From Hydrangea macrophylla (taxonomy: Eukaryota; Streptophyta; Magnoliopsida; Cornales; Hydrangeaceae), in contig CM066983.1 in assembly GCA_033977485.1 (NCBI GenBank), forward strand, positions 113,746,605 through 113,810,604: a stretch of DNA of 64,000 nt. Direction: 5' to 3'. The notes below the pieces were generated by a model. It ran no database searches. It had not been told where the DNA came from and saw only the letters and a program-made list of their open reading frames with translations. The translations under genes and the position numbers were made by a program. Shown in pieces: positions 24,389 to 34,893 of the stretch; positions within the stretch are counted from its first letter, which is position 1; the number at the start of each line of letters is the position of its first letter.

Positions 24389-24585
24389 GGTGTGTTTGAT
24401 AACCCAATTAAGTGGTGAAAATGAAAATTATCAACTCTTTTCTTTTCATTGTGTTTGATAATGTGTTACTTAATTAAAAAAATAGTTAAAAACCCACTGA
24501 AAACTTTTAAGTGATTCTTTTTTTTTTGCTGAAAATAATCAATAAAATTTTTTGTACCTAATTTTTTAATTTTATCAAACGGACC
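24389..24585. mobile_element. possible small MITE
   Basis: The ends GGTGTGTTTGATAA and TTATCAAACGGACC are inverted with two mismatches. No clear target duplication is seen, and the left end overlaps the retroposon duplication. TGTTTGATAA termini are common among plant hAT-like MITEs. Confidence 0.3.
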
Positions 24586-24892
24586 AGTCTTAAAGAATTA
24601 AGAGAATATCAACTTTAGCATAAAAAAAGAAAAAGAAAAACCAACTTGAAACACCTTCGCTTCAATTGCAAGTTCATGTCAATAACTGATTGGGAGGACA
24701 ACAATAAAGGAAACAGATTATTCCGCGTTAAATAGTGGGACCCATTTGGCCATCTACAACCTCAGTCCTCACTCCTCAGTCCTCACTATCATCACCGTCT
24801 ACTCGATCTTAGTTGGATTTGGCTGGTCGCTGGTGGGTCTTCATACGACTAATCACCAGCTGTTTTGTAGCCTCTTGTTACCAAACATTTAA
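24586..24892. other. intergenic, nothing recognised
   Basis: Short spacer between two MITE-like elements; no coding or RNA feature visible. Confidence 0.5.
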
Positions 24893-25283
24893 GGGTTAAT
24901 TACACTTTATCCCCTTGTAGTTTGACTCAATGTCATTTTATTTTTTTATAGTTTAAAATTGATCACTTAATTTCCTTGTGTTTTTTTTTAGGAGAACCCC
25001 CTTGTGCTCTCGGTTTAAGTGTCACTGCTAAAAAAAAGTGTTAACTTGACACTTTACTCCGAAAATACATGGGGGTTAAAGTGTCATCGGGCCAAACCAT
25101 AGAGGGGTAAAGTGTCATCAGACCAAACCACAAGGGGTATAGTGGTCACTAATTTTAGCGGTCACTAATTTTAGCGGTGACACTTTACCCGAAAGCACAG
25201 GGGGTTAAGTGGTCAATTTTAAACCACATGAGGGTAAAGTGGCATCGGACCAAACCACAGAGTACGTAAAGTGTAATTAACCC
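24893..25283. mobile_element. MULE-type MITE (GGGTTAATTACACTTTA ends)
   Basis: 391 bp with inverted ends GGGTTAATTACACTTTA and perfect 9-bp duplications AACATTTAA (24884-24892 and 25284-25292). The interior repeats blocks resembling AAACCACAGGGGGTAAAGTG in both orientations, giving strong self-pairing. Noncoding. Confidence 0.9.
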
Positions 25284-25292
25284 AACATTTAA

Positions 25293-25778
25293 TTAGTAGG
25301 AGCAGTTTTTAGTTTTACCAACTTTGTATGTACACACCTTTTCTCTGCGTACTCGTGTAATTGCCAAAGTTAATGCATTTAAAGGTCATTGATCATTACG
25401 TTTGCTTCTTCTTTTTCTTTTTATTTGTGCCCCCATAAATCCATTAATTAATTTTCATTTGGCCAGTCAATGTTATTGTCAAAATTATTTTGGTTGATAT
25501 ATTCCATATATTGTTTTCATTGTAAATATTGTTTATCTAGTTTTATATACGATGCTATGCTAGAAACTAACTACAAGTAGATTAATGTATTGTAAGCCTC
25601 TTGTTTTATGAACACATGAGACGGTGTGTAAAAAATGGATGAAGCAAATAGATGCATTTTACATAAGTTGGAGGAGTATTATATATCTAATGGGCATCGA
25701 ATAGCCAATACGCACCAACATTTAGTGAGGACAAGGTTTGATGATGCATGTGAGATGATTGCTTTGATTTTTTACCAA
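25293..25778. other. intergenic, nothing recognised
   Basis: AT-rich spacer; no open frame or repeat end was identified. Confidence 0.5.
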
Positions 25779-25787
25779 TTAGATGAA

Positions 25788-25888
25788 GAGTAATATTTGG
25801 GGCACTAACAACTTCTACTAACACTTACTAACACACTCTATCTCTCTCCTAGTGATACTGTGGGGTCCGCAGTGGGCCCCGCTGGTAC
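25788..25888. mobile_element. short MULE-type MITE, GAGTAAT family (deleted copy)
   Basis: Starts GAGTAATATTTGGGGC and ends GGGCCCCGCTGGTAC, with perfect 9-bp duplications TTAGATGAA (25779-25787 and 25889-25897). It shares the CTCTATCTCTCTCCTA block with the copy at 26568-26747. Only 101 bp, so an internal deletion derivative. Confidence 0.75.
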
Positions 25889-25897
25889 TTAGATGAA

Positions 25898-26558
25898 TTG
25901 ACAACCTTAAGTACAAAAAAACAAATTAAAGAGTGGAATGTTATGCTTCTCAGAGTTTAAATTTTAAATTTGATTTTTTAATGGCTTTAATAGTTATACC
26001 ACATAGTTGTGATCAGTTGTACATCATACCATTGCATATACTATCACTTGCAAATAATTTGAGAACTAAATTTAGGATTCAAAATTGAGAAGCAAAGCAT
26101 GAGAGGAATTAATACTATACTTTCTAAATTTGAATCCCGAGTTAGGTTTCGAAATATTTTAATAGTTAAACCACATGCAGTAGTATGTGGTACCACCACG
26201 GACTGCCACCATATTTGATACAATCTTAAAAACCAAATTTAGAATTCAAATTAGAAAAGCTTAGCATTATTCACAAAATATTTAGTTTCAACTAACTAGT
26301 GATTAGTATAGATGAAAAAAATAATTTCACATGTCCTTTGTTGTTGGCTTATATTGGGCCATTGGGGTTGTGGATTGTGTGTGCCTGTCCAAGTATGGAT
26401 AAAAAAACAAAAAAAAAAAAAACAAAAACTAGTGATTAGTAACAAAATATTGTTGCTTCATGGCTTTTCATTTCAAACGTAAACATTAATATAAGTTTTA
26501 TAACAAGTTGTTTTACATTAACATGTATAAGCCTCCTAATGTATGTTATCAAAATCAC
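25898..26558. other. intergenic, nothing recognised
   Basis: AT-rich spacer between two copies of the GAGTAAT MITE family. A weak repeated motif (CCACATAGT/CCACATGCAGTAGT) occurs near 25998 and 26172. No gene seen. Confidence 0.5.
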
Positions 26559-26567
26559 TAACACAAA

Positions 26568-26747
26568 GAGTAATATTTGGTGTAGTAATTATTTTTTACA
26601 ACTTATTTACAATCATCTCTATCTCTCTGCTAAGTAGCATTGGGCCCATTGAAATTTAACAGTACCCCACAGTGCCACTTAGGAGAGAGATAGAGATGAT
26701 TGTGAATGAATTGTAAAAAAAAAAATTATACCCCCTAGCATTGTTAC
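26568..26747. mobile_element. MULE-type MITE, GAGTAAT family
   Basis: 180 bp, almost wholly a long inverted repeat. The arms share ACAATCATCTCTATCTCTCT and its complement around an unpaired centre. Nine-bp duplications TAACACAAA (26559-26567 and 26748-26756) flank it. Transcripts would fold into a long hairpin. Confidence 0.8.
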
Positions 26748-26756
26748 TAACACAAA

Positions 26757-27101
26757 CTCAAATACTATCTCGTTTTAACTAATGAATGAAGTAAAAAAGA
26801 ACCAAATTGTTTAAGTGTATCATCCAAATTATTTGTACAAATTAAACTAGTTGTTGCAAAAGCTGCCTCAGAATTGGAGTACATGTGTTTATGTATATTC
26901 GTAAAATATGAAATGTCCACATAATAAGCAGTACTGAAGCATTAATATCATAAGGTACACACTAAAAGGCTTTCTTACACATGAGTTACACGACAATTTG
27001 TTCAACTAGACAAAGTATTCACGCATGATAACCGTCTCGACTAGAAAGACAACCTTTGAGCTTGTTTGAAAATCCATAAAAATTGGATCTGGTTCACTTT
27101 A
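26757..27101. other. intergenic, nothing recognised
   Basis: AT-rich spacer left of the 83-bp tandem duplication; nothing supported. Confidence 0.5.
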
Positions 27102-27267
27102 GTCTCATTTTTATTTGATTTTTATGAAAATTAATATTTTTTAAGTTTAATAAAAAATCAGTTTTGATAATTAAAGATACTATGGTCTCATTTTTATTTG
27201 ATTTTTATGAAAATTAATATTTTTTAAGTTTAATAAAAAATCAGTTTTGATAATTAAAGATACTATG
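27102..27267. repeat. perfect tandem duplication, 2 x 83 bp
   Basis: Units 27102-27184 and 27185-27267 appear identical base for base. The unit is AT-rich and not part of a recognised element. Identity implies a very recent event or an assembly artefact. Confidence 0.9.
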
Positions 27268-27353
27268 CTGGGCATTGTACGTTGTAAGAATTTGACATTC
27301 ACTAAAACAATTAAATTTACTAAACATGTTCACTTATAAACCACAATTGTTTC

Positions 27354-29384
27354 TGTAATACCCGTACCCTGAAAAAGGAAGTAATATTTATTTTTTTATA
27401 TGCATTAATTAATATAATTAATTGCATGTTATTTGGGTAAGTTTCGGTTACCCCGATGTGATAAGTGCTTGATAAAGGGCACAGTTGGACAGATGCGAAA
27501 TGGGACCTATGGGAGGTCCAGATTCAATAAACTGTATTTAGTTGCATTTATGTGATTAAATGGTAGAGATGTAAATGTCAATATGAACATTATAATACAT
27601 GTTGATGACATATGATTATTTAATTGATGAAATGTTAAGTGTTTTAATAGTATTTTATTGTTCATGTTGATTTATGGGACCAGTTTGGGTACTATTATCA
27701 GGGCGTAATTGGACACATGACATAATTAATAGGCTAATTAGTGCCTTCATATAATATTTGGACCACATTTAGAGCCCATACGTGACATAGATATAGACCC
27801 ACTTAGATACTGGATAATTAATATTAAGTCATTTGGATTTTTCATAATAAAACTTAAAAAAATTGGGGGTGTAAATAGGAATAGACCAAAACTAGAGAAT
27901 ATTCTAAGGAATATTCCATTTAACTCTTTTGTCTCAAAAAAAAAAAAAAGAAAGAAAGAGAAGCCGTGAATGTGTAAGGCGGCGGTGGTGATATATGATA
28001 CATATATAATATATTTTTTATTAGTTAGTTAGTTAGTAAACAAAGAAAAGGAAAAGTAATGAAAAAAAAAATAAAAGAGAACAGAGAACATCACAGAGCC
28101 GAGAGGGAGAGAAAAGAGAGGGTTTCGACATTCTCAATGCCACAATTCCGCCGTACGTTGTCCAAACCGTGATATGAGGTTATATTTAGACTCGTGGGGG
28201 TAAGCCTAACCTTTTGGTATAATTCATTTTTAATTTAATCGATAAATTTTTCGTGACCCAAATGGGTTGGTAACATATAGTTTACCAAACTTGTATAGGA
28301 TTATCATTGGAATCATTAGGAGCTAGTTTTGCGAAGAAATTTGAGAATTCTAGGCTTATTTTGGAACTACTTGCGAGGTGAGTGTCCTAATCCCAAAATT
28401 GGATATTTAATGTTATTTATTTGTTAGTGAATGCTTAAATTGCTTAATTGTGATTAAGTAGAAAAGTATGTGATTAATTATTATTTAACATATTCAAAAA
28501 TGCTGAAATTGTCATGTTGACATGTTGAGTTGCTTATGTGCTTATTTGTGTCAAAGGGTGTCAATTGATAATCACCATTATTTAGCCCGTATATAAGGGA
28601 CGCCCATTCCTCAGAGAAAAGGGGGATGATGATGATGAAATCCTCAGAGAAAATGGGATAGTGGTGACGATCACAGCGAATTGACTACGGTCAGGAGTGA
28701 ATGAGAGTGATTTCGCTATATGCGACGGAAAAAGTGAGAATGGCCCGGAATCAGGGGTCCAGAACGATGGTAGTTGATTACTGGACACGCCTGCGACCAT
28801 TTATTGTTGTGAATGTTTAATTGGTGTTATGAATCATTAAGTACTCCAATTGCATGATTAGCACCACGTACTCACTAAGCGAAAGCTTATTCGATTTTTG
28901 TGGCTAATGACCACGCATGTTCAGATGAATACGACCGTAAGAAATGATCGAGACTATGGGACTGGGTCTAGCTTGCTTATATGTTTATATGTGAGGATGT
29001 GAATAAGGTTGTAATAAACTTAAAGTTTATACTTTTAAATATGTCTAGAAATAAATGCTAGATTGAGTTTGTAATATCTATATATTTAGTTGGATTTTGA
29101 TGTGTTTTGGAATATTTAAATAAATGAGTGTAGCAGGGGTTAAAAATGTTTTAGTTTATGAAAACATGGTGAATGGTGCTGTAATAAAGGAAACTTTGCT
29201 CAAGTACCATTTGACGGTTTTAAAACTTTATTTTATTCTTTTTAATTAATTTATTTGATAAAAGGAATATTTTACCCCTGGTATTTCACTTTAAATGTTA
29301 TTTTTGGAACGTTAAAAATAATTGTTTGGTCTGTGGCTTTGTTACACGTGTCCTGACTCTCAAGGGACGGGTTGGGGTCTGACA
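27354..29384 (+). repeat. 5' LTR of the host element
   Basis: 2031 bp, TGTAATACCC...GGGTCTGACA. TATATAAG box at 28590-28597. It is clearly the same family as element 1 LTRs but diverged, and keeps the block around CGGTTACCCCGATGTGATAA that the left LTR of element 1 has lost. Confidence 0.92.
28590..28597 (+). promoter_or_regulatory. LTR TATA box, host element (second copy at 54794-54801)
   Basis: TATATAAG in the same conserved block as in element 1, about 1.24 kb into the LTR. Confidence 0.55.
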
Positions 29385-29389
29385 ATTTT

Positions 29390-29400
29390 TGGTATCAGAG
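29390..29400 (+). other. primer-binding site of the host element (tRNA-iMet)
   Basis: TGGTATCAGAG lies five bases after the 5' LTR. It is followed by the leader text AATAGGTTAGAGCCTTTGGG, also found with small changes in element 1. Confidence 0.88.
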
Positions 29401-31206
29401 TAATAGGTTAGAGCCTTTGGGGACGAGAGACGAATACGACGCCTAAAAAAAAAAAGAGCATGTATTTGATAATCATGACACGTAGCTATATGTAGAGGCA
29501 TACATATTTACAACACGTGATTTGAATATGGTTGAACATGCATATCATGTTGCACGCATTCTACATATTATAATATGTGGAGGGATGGTTAGAAGTTTCA
29601 TTGTGATAAAATGGGGTATAAAGGGAAATGTTTTTCCCATACGATGAATTTATTGAGTTGGAAAGAGGGATTGAGAATTTAGTAAGAAATTCTGAATTTG
29701 GGAATATTATGGAATTTGGGTTCAGAAATCAAGAGTTGAGTTGGTCATCCTGAAATTATTTGACTGATATTATATTATCAAGGGTATTGACTTGATGAAG
29801 GGTTATTGAGTATTGGGTTATAATTGTGGGTATGGATTTCTTTCCGAATATTATCGGGCATTATTATTAGTGAAGATTATTTCTTATTTTCTGTCAAGAA
29901 AATGGATATCTGAATTTCTTTATTTACGGTGGGTCTTCTGGTATTCAAATATTATAGTTTGGGGAATTCTGAATTTCGTATGATTTATATGGGCCTCATG
30001 AGTAGATATGATATTATCGTTATCTCTTATTTCTCCATTTATTCGGTAATGATCTTTGGGAGTATTTATCGAGCTCCTTATATATTCTATTGGGATTGAA
30101 AGTGAAGTATTGAGTTGTCGAGGTGATAAGATATTTGGGGATTTTATTCAGTTGCTTGAGTTATCTTGGGTTGTTGAGGAATCTCTCAACTCTATTTGGG
30201 TTATATTAGTTTGTTGAGGAATCTCTCAACTCTATTTGGGTTATATTGGCTTGTTGAGGAATCTCTCAACATAAATTATTTATTTCTATTTCTTGGGATG
30301 CCTCTTTTGTTATCAAATAATGATTGGTTCTCCAATGTGTCAGTATGAAGAGTAGATTTGGGGTCAACTAAAAGTAACAGACTTTTCTATTGTGTTTCTA
30401 TCGATTGGGTGTCACTACAGTTATGAATCATTCTTTTCTGGTTAAGAATATGGTCGATTGGGGTCAAGACTAAGTAGTTGTGTTGTAAGAAATACTAATT
30501 GGGTTGATTGCCTATACGAGAGTATCAGAATTTTCTACCAAAGATTCAAAATTGAAGATGGGTTAACAAGTTTAATAAGTAGTAATCTCCTTGAAATCCA
30601 AACCACTGCAAGGTCCGTTCAGCTACCATGTGCCTCAGGTAATAATATTTTTATTATTTCTTTGTACTTTATATATAAGTAATAGAGATCTGACTATTGC
30701 ACTGCACTGTAGCAAAATGTCAGGTATCCTAGTATATCACTGGAAACTTTCAAACTTTGGATTTAAATACTAATAATGTATTAGAAATTTTTAGGATATT
30801 TGAATTATGTTAAGTGAGTTATATATGTTTAAATGAGTAGAAAATATTTTGAAATCATCTCTTGTGGAAAATTTTTTTTTGATTATTTGTGAGTCAGAAA
30901 GTATTTAAAAATATTTTGATAAAAGAAGATAATTGGATTTGATTCAAATTCGGTAGAAGGAGGAAACTAGTGAAAAAAAAGCTTTAATCAAATATGGGTA
31001 TTTCAATTATTGTTTAAATGAGTTACTAATGGAAAATATTTTGACTACATGATAGTTGTGTAAGCATTTTTATTTTAAGGAGAGAGATTTTAAATAAATA
31101 CTATTGGGCTAGAAGCTCAACTGAGTACACTACATTTACTTTGATTTTAAATTGGAATATTAAATTTTTAAATGAATTCCAAATTACCTTGGTGAGAAAA
31201 GGGTCT
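29401..31206 (+). other. host element internal region, first part (noncoding)
   Basis: About 1.8 kb of AT-rich sequence after the primer site. All frames have frequent stops and no gag motif or zinc knuckle is seen. A three-copy tandem repeat lies at 30171-30270. Element 2 interrupts it at 31211. Confidence 0.65.
30171..30270 (+). repeat. 3 x 40-bp tandem repeat, each with a GTTGAG...CTCAAC hairpin
   Basis: Copies begin at 30171, 30211 and 30251; the third is partial. Each contains GTTGAGGAATCTCTCAAC, a 6-bp perfect stem with a 6-base loop. It lies about 0.8 kb after the primer site of the host element. Confidence 0.88.
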
Positions 31207-31874
31207 GAAAGTGTCACGCCCCGACGTAGCATAATTCAGGAAAGCATTTAATTTCCTTTATGGACTCGTAGGTCGTGACAAGTGAGTATGACCAATTGTC
31301 CCTGCAACAAATAACTTAACAACATTTCTAAAAGAAAGGATACTAATAAACATAAGCTCCGAAATTTTAAAACTTACTAAACTATTACATAAGTCAATGT
31401 CTTAGGCACAAAACGCCCTTATTCAAAAAGCTATTCTCCAGTCTATTACAACTTCAGAAATGAAAGTCATAGGAAAATAATAAGCAGCCTCCTGGAAAGT
31501 TTCCTGCCTCTAACTAGCATAGTCGGAGTACCCTGGCTGCTCCTGCCCCTGAAAATCTGGACATACAGTCCAGGACGCATCAACGCCGTCAGCTTATGAA
31601 AGCTGGTGAGTAAAATAAACAAGTGCTCGCAATGTATATATAAGCAAATAAACAACGGTACCATTTAACTTTAACAGTAATATATTCAAGGTTCCAATTC
31701 CAACATGAATCACGGGGGAATATAGTAAGAATTAAATACGAAATTGTACATGAATTGTGAAACATCTTACTTTGCCAATTCTTTCCTTTAGAACAATCTA
31801 ATTCAATCAACACATCATTTCAGTTACCAGAAGTAATAAGTATTCAGTCATCCAATTCATACGCTACACTATCG

Positions 31875-32234
31875 CCTCCAATACCAGGAATACTATCCGA
31901 TCGGTATTGAAGTCACACGCCACACTACTGCCTCAGATACCAGGAATACTATCCGATCGATATCTAGACCAAACACAACCAACCATCGCTCCGGATATCA
32001 GGAATACTATCCGATCAATATCCGAAACGCGCGCCTTAGATACCAGGAATACTATCCGATCGATATCTAAGTCGTACACAACACTATTACCATCGCTTCG
32101 GATATCAGGAATACTATCCGATCAATATCCGAAACACGCGCCTTAGATACCAGGAATACTATCCGATCGATATCTAAGTCGTACACAACACTATCACCTC
32201 CAATACCAGGAATACTATCCGATCGATATTGAGG
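31875..32234. repeat. array of seven hairpins with a constant core and compensating stems
   Basis: Seven units share the core AGGAATACTATCCGATC. The arms differ between units but stay complementary within each: CAATACC/GGTATTG, AGATA/TATCT, CGGATAT/ATATCCG, CTTAGATA/TATCTAAG, TTCGGATAT/ATATCCGAA, CTTAGATA/TATCTAAG, CAATA/TATTG. The spacing is 45-62 bp. A second copy of the array is in the other LTR (40229-40588). Confidence 0.93.
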
Positions 32235-32528
32235 TCACACACCAAACTGCCACCCTTTACTCTTTTCACGCTTCCTCACACACAGGCATGTTGACACAAC
32301 TTCAACCCTAATATGTATGTCAATGTTTCATAAATAACACCCTTAATAAATCACAAAGCCGGATAATCGTACGAGCATAAATTTTGATCTAAGTTGTTCT
32401 TGTTTGTACAGTTCTTAAAACATAGACCTTTAAAACATTATTTTTGCCAAACTGTTCTTTAAAAACTTTTAAAACATTTTCCAAACAGTCCCTGAGAAGA
32501 AAATACAAAAAACTGCTCAAACTGCCAG

Positions 32529-32726
32529 GTCGCGCGAGCGGGTCGCGCGAGCGGGGGAAAGAACAAATCGCGCGAGCAGATCGCGCGCGCGAAGGGGCAG
32601 AACAGGTCGCGCGAGCGGATCGCGCGCGCGAAGGGGCAGAACAGGTCGCGCGAGCGGATCGCGCGCGCGAAGGGGGGGGAATGGTTCGCGCGAGCGGGCC
32701 GCGCGAGCGAGCCTCGCGCGCGCGAG
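32529..32726. repeat. GC-rich minisatellite (GCGCGAGCGG type)
   Basis: Repeats of GTCGCGCGAGCGG and ATCGCGCGCGCGAAGGGGCA in a unit of about 38 bp, embedded in an AT-rich LTR. The counterpart at 40883-41093 differs in unit number, so the array is length-variable. Arg/Ala-rich open frames across it are by-products of the repeat. Confidence 0.9.
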
Positions 32727-33161
32727 TTCTTGCAGAATGTCATCTTCTTCGTTTTCTCCCCTGTTTCTGGTTTTCAAGCTGATTTTACCCATTTTCAGAA
32801 TCTGTTCGTACTAGGACATGTGATATATGGTTCTCTTCAGTTTTCCGCGTAGATTAAGAATACGCAATCAATTTTAACTAATACGGATTATATCTCTAGA
32901 TATTCGCGATTAAAGTGAGGGTGTCAAAACTTTAAATCAACCGTTCGTCGCGATACGGATGAATTAAGTCGTAGGATTCGAACCGTAGCCTATTGGCATC
33001 GATATCTTTCATTCCCAATTTACAGAATTGATTTTGGTTACGATTTCTAAAACTCCAATTCTCAAGCTTCAATGGTGTATTGATATATATACACATATAT
33101 ACACTGAAATATACACATATAAACATGGCGAGTGAGTTTATAATACTCACCGAGGTGCTAG

Positions 33162-34273
33162 TAGGGGTGGGCATTCGGTCGGTTCAGTTCGGTTTTGAGC
33201 AATTCGGTTCGGTTTGAATTCGGTTCAGTTTGGGAAACTATCAACTGTTAACTGACTGAAATTTAGTTCGGTTGGTTTAGTTCAGTTAACTGAATTATAG
33301 ATTCGGTTCGGTTACAAAATTCGGTTAACCGAAATAGTGAAGAAAGAAAAGGAAAAAAAAAAGAAGTCAAAACAAAAGAAATTGCAGTGGAGGACGAAGC
33401 CCTTTGCTCAACACCAAAAAATAGCAACAGTCACAATTGCAAAAGAAATTATGATACTAAAGTAAAGCTACAGATCAACAAACAAAAAAAAAGAAGTAAA
33501 GCACCAATTAAAAAAATCAAACATACCACTATACCAGTAGGAACTAAAAAAAAATACATCACACTGAAACCCAGATTTGGGTTCGTAACATGGCAAACAA
33601 TCCCAACCAAAACACTATTTCTCAGCCCCAAACACACACAAAAAAAACATCAAGAAAAACAAGGTATGTTTGATTTTGGGGTACCTGGTCAATTCGTATC
33701 CCTAAAAAGCTAAGACCCAGTTGAAGATCTGTGGAGGACGAAGCTCTTTGCCCAACACCAAAATCACCAGTCGTAGCCTCTAATCGAAGCTTCTGTGGAC
33801 TGTGGAGAAGATGAAGTTGAGTTGCTGAGTTGCGAGTCTGGTGTGAGGTCGGCGGCTCCGGCTTGTGTGAGGTGTAGTGCGTGAGCCTGTGACTCGGTGA
33901 GGTGTAGCGTGTGGTCACTGGTCAGCAGCTGGTGTGTGGACGGCGACTGGTGAGGTGGGAGGTTCAAGGTTGGCGAGGCTGGGAGATCGGCGCCGCTGGG
34001 GCTGTTCATAGTCACCATCGCAAAAATGAAAAGAGGGAAAATGAATTTTTTCACTCAACAGACCCTAATTTTCAGCATATATATATGGCATCTAATTTGG
34101 TTTTCGGTTCGGTTCGGTTTCCTTAACTGGTACCGAAAACCGAACCGATCTAATTAAAATAGTTCGGTTTCAGCCCGAATGCAATTTAGTTCGGTTCGGT
34201 TATTAACCGAATTGGCTAATTTAGTTCGGTTCGGTTAAAAATTTCGGTTAACTGAACTGTTTGCCCACCCCTA
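33162..34273. mobile_element. non-autonomous hAT transposon in the 3' LTR of element 2
   Basis: 1112 bp with perfect 12-bp inverted ends TAGGGGTGGGCA and perfect 8-bp duplications GGTGCTAG (33154-33161 and 34274-34281). Both ends carry many GGTTCGGTT subterminal motifs, the usual hAT transposase-binding layout. The sister LTR has the empty site at about 41523. The interior has short open frames but no hAT dimerisation or DDE motif was recognised. Confidence 0.92.
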
Positions 34274-34849
34274 GGTGCTAGTACAAAGAAATTGAGATCG
34301 AGAATTCCGCCGTAATATCCGCCGAGAATTCCGTCGTTTCGAAATTACTCCCGCTCTTGGTTTGATATATATCAATAGATATAACTATGTGTATGTATAT
34401 AATATATAATCTGTGTGTATGTTATCTCTTGAGAGAGTAAGAGAAAGATTGAGAGAATTAGGAGAGTTTGAGAGTGAAAGATGAGAGACTGTGAGAGTTT
34501 TGCAAGCATATAAATAAACTGTTAGTTTTGGGCTCCAAGCAATCAACGGATTTTGCCCGGTGTGGTTGAGCTCACGTGCTCCCTCACCCAACATGCGATA
34601 TAGACGCAGATTGAAATTAAAACTGGTATTTTACAGTTGAAATAAAAATACAGAAAATTATATTAACGTAGGGATAAATTCCCGGTTGTACAAAAAGTAT
34701 AGATACTATTTTTAAAACCATAGAAAAATATTTTGAAAATTACGGTTTGACCCCAGATAAATGTATTAAAAAAAGAAATTAAAACAGATGCTCATGGAAA
34801 TGAAATGCCGTATTTATTTATTAATGATAATAAAATACAGGGCGTTACA

Positions 34850-34864
34850 CCCTACCCACCTTAA
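34850..34864 (-). other. polypurine tract of element 2
   Basis: On the minus strand TTAAGGTGGGTAGGG abuts the 3' LTR start TGTAACGCCC. It is less purely purine than in elements 1 and 3. Confidence 0.75.
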
Positions 34865-34893
34865 CAGAGATTTCGCCCCGAAATCTGAGCTAA

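Larger units (their letters stand above)
31212..34849 (-). repeat. 3' LTR of element 2 (with hAT insertion)
   Basis: On the minus strand TGTAACGCCC...GGGGCGTGACA. Without the hAT element and one 8-bp duplication it is about 2518 bp, matching the right LTR. A TATA-like TTTATATG is near 34507-34514 on the minus strand, implying a short U3 of about 340 bp and a long transcribed R/U5. Confidence 0.92.

Noticed and set aside
32444..32782. Arg/Ala-rich open frame (and its antisense versions, also at 40798-41160)
   Set aside because: The frame exists only because the GC-rich minisatellite lacks stops; it has no domain, and unit number differs between the two LTRs.
33387..33713. Lys-rich frame in the hAT element
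   Set aside because: No transposase motif and low-complexity A-rich composition; the element looks non-autonomous.
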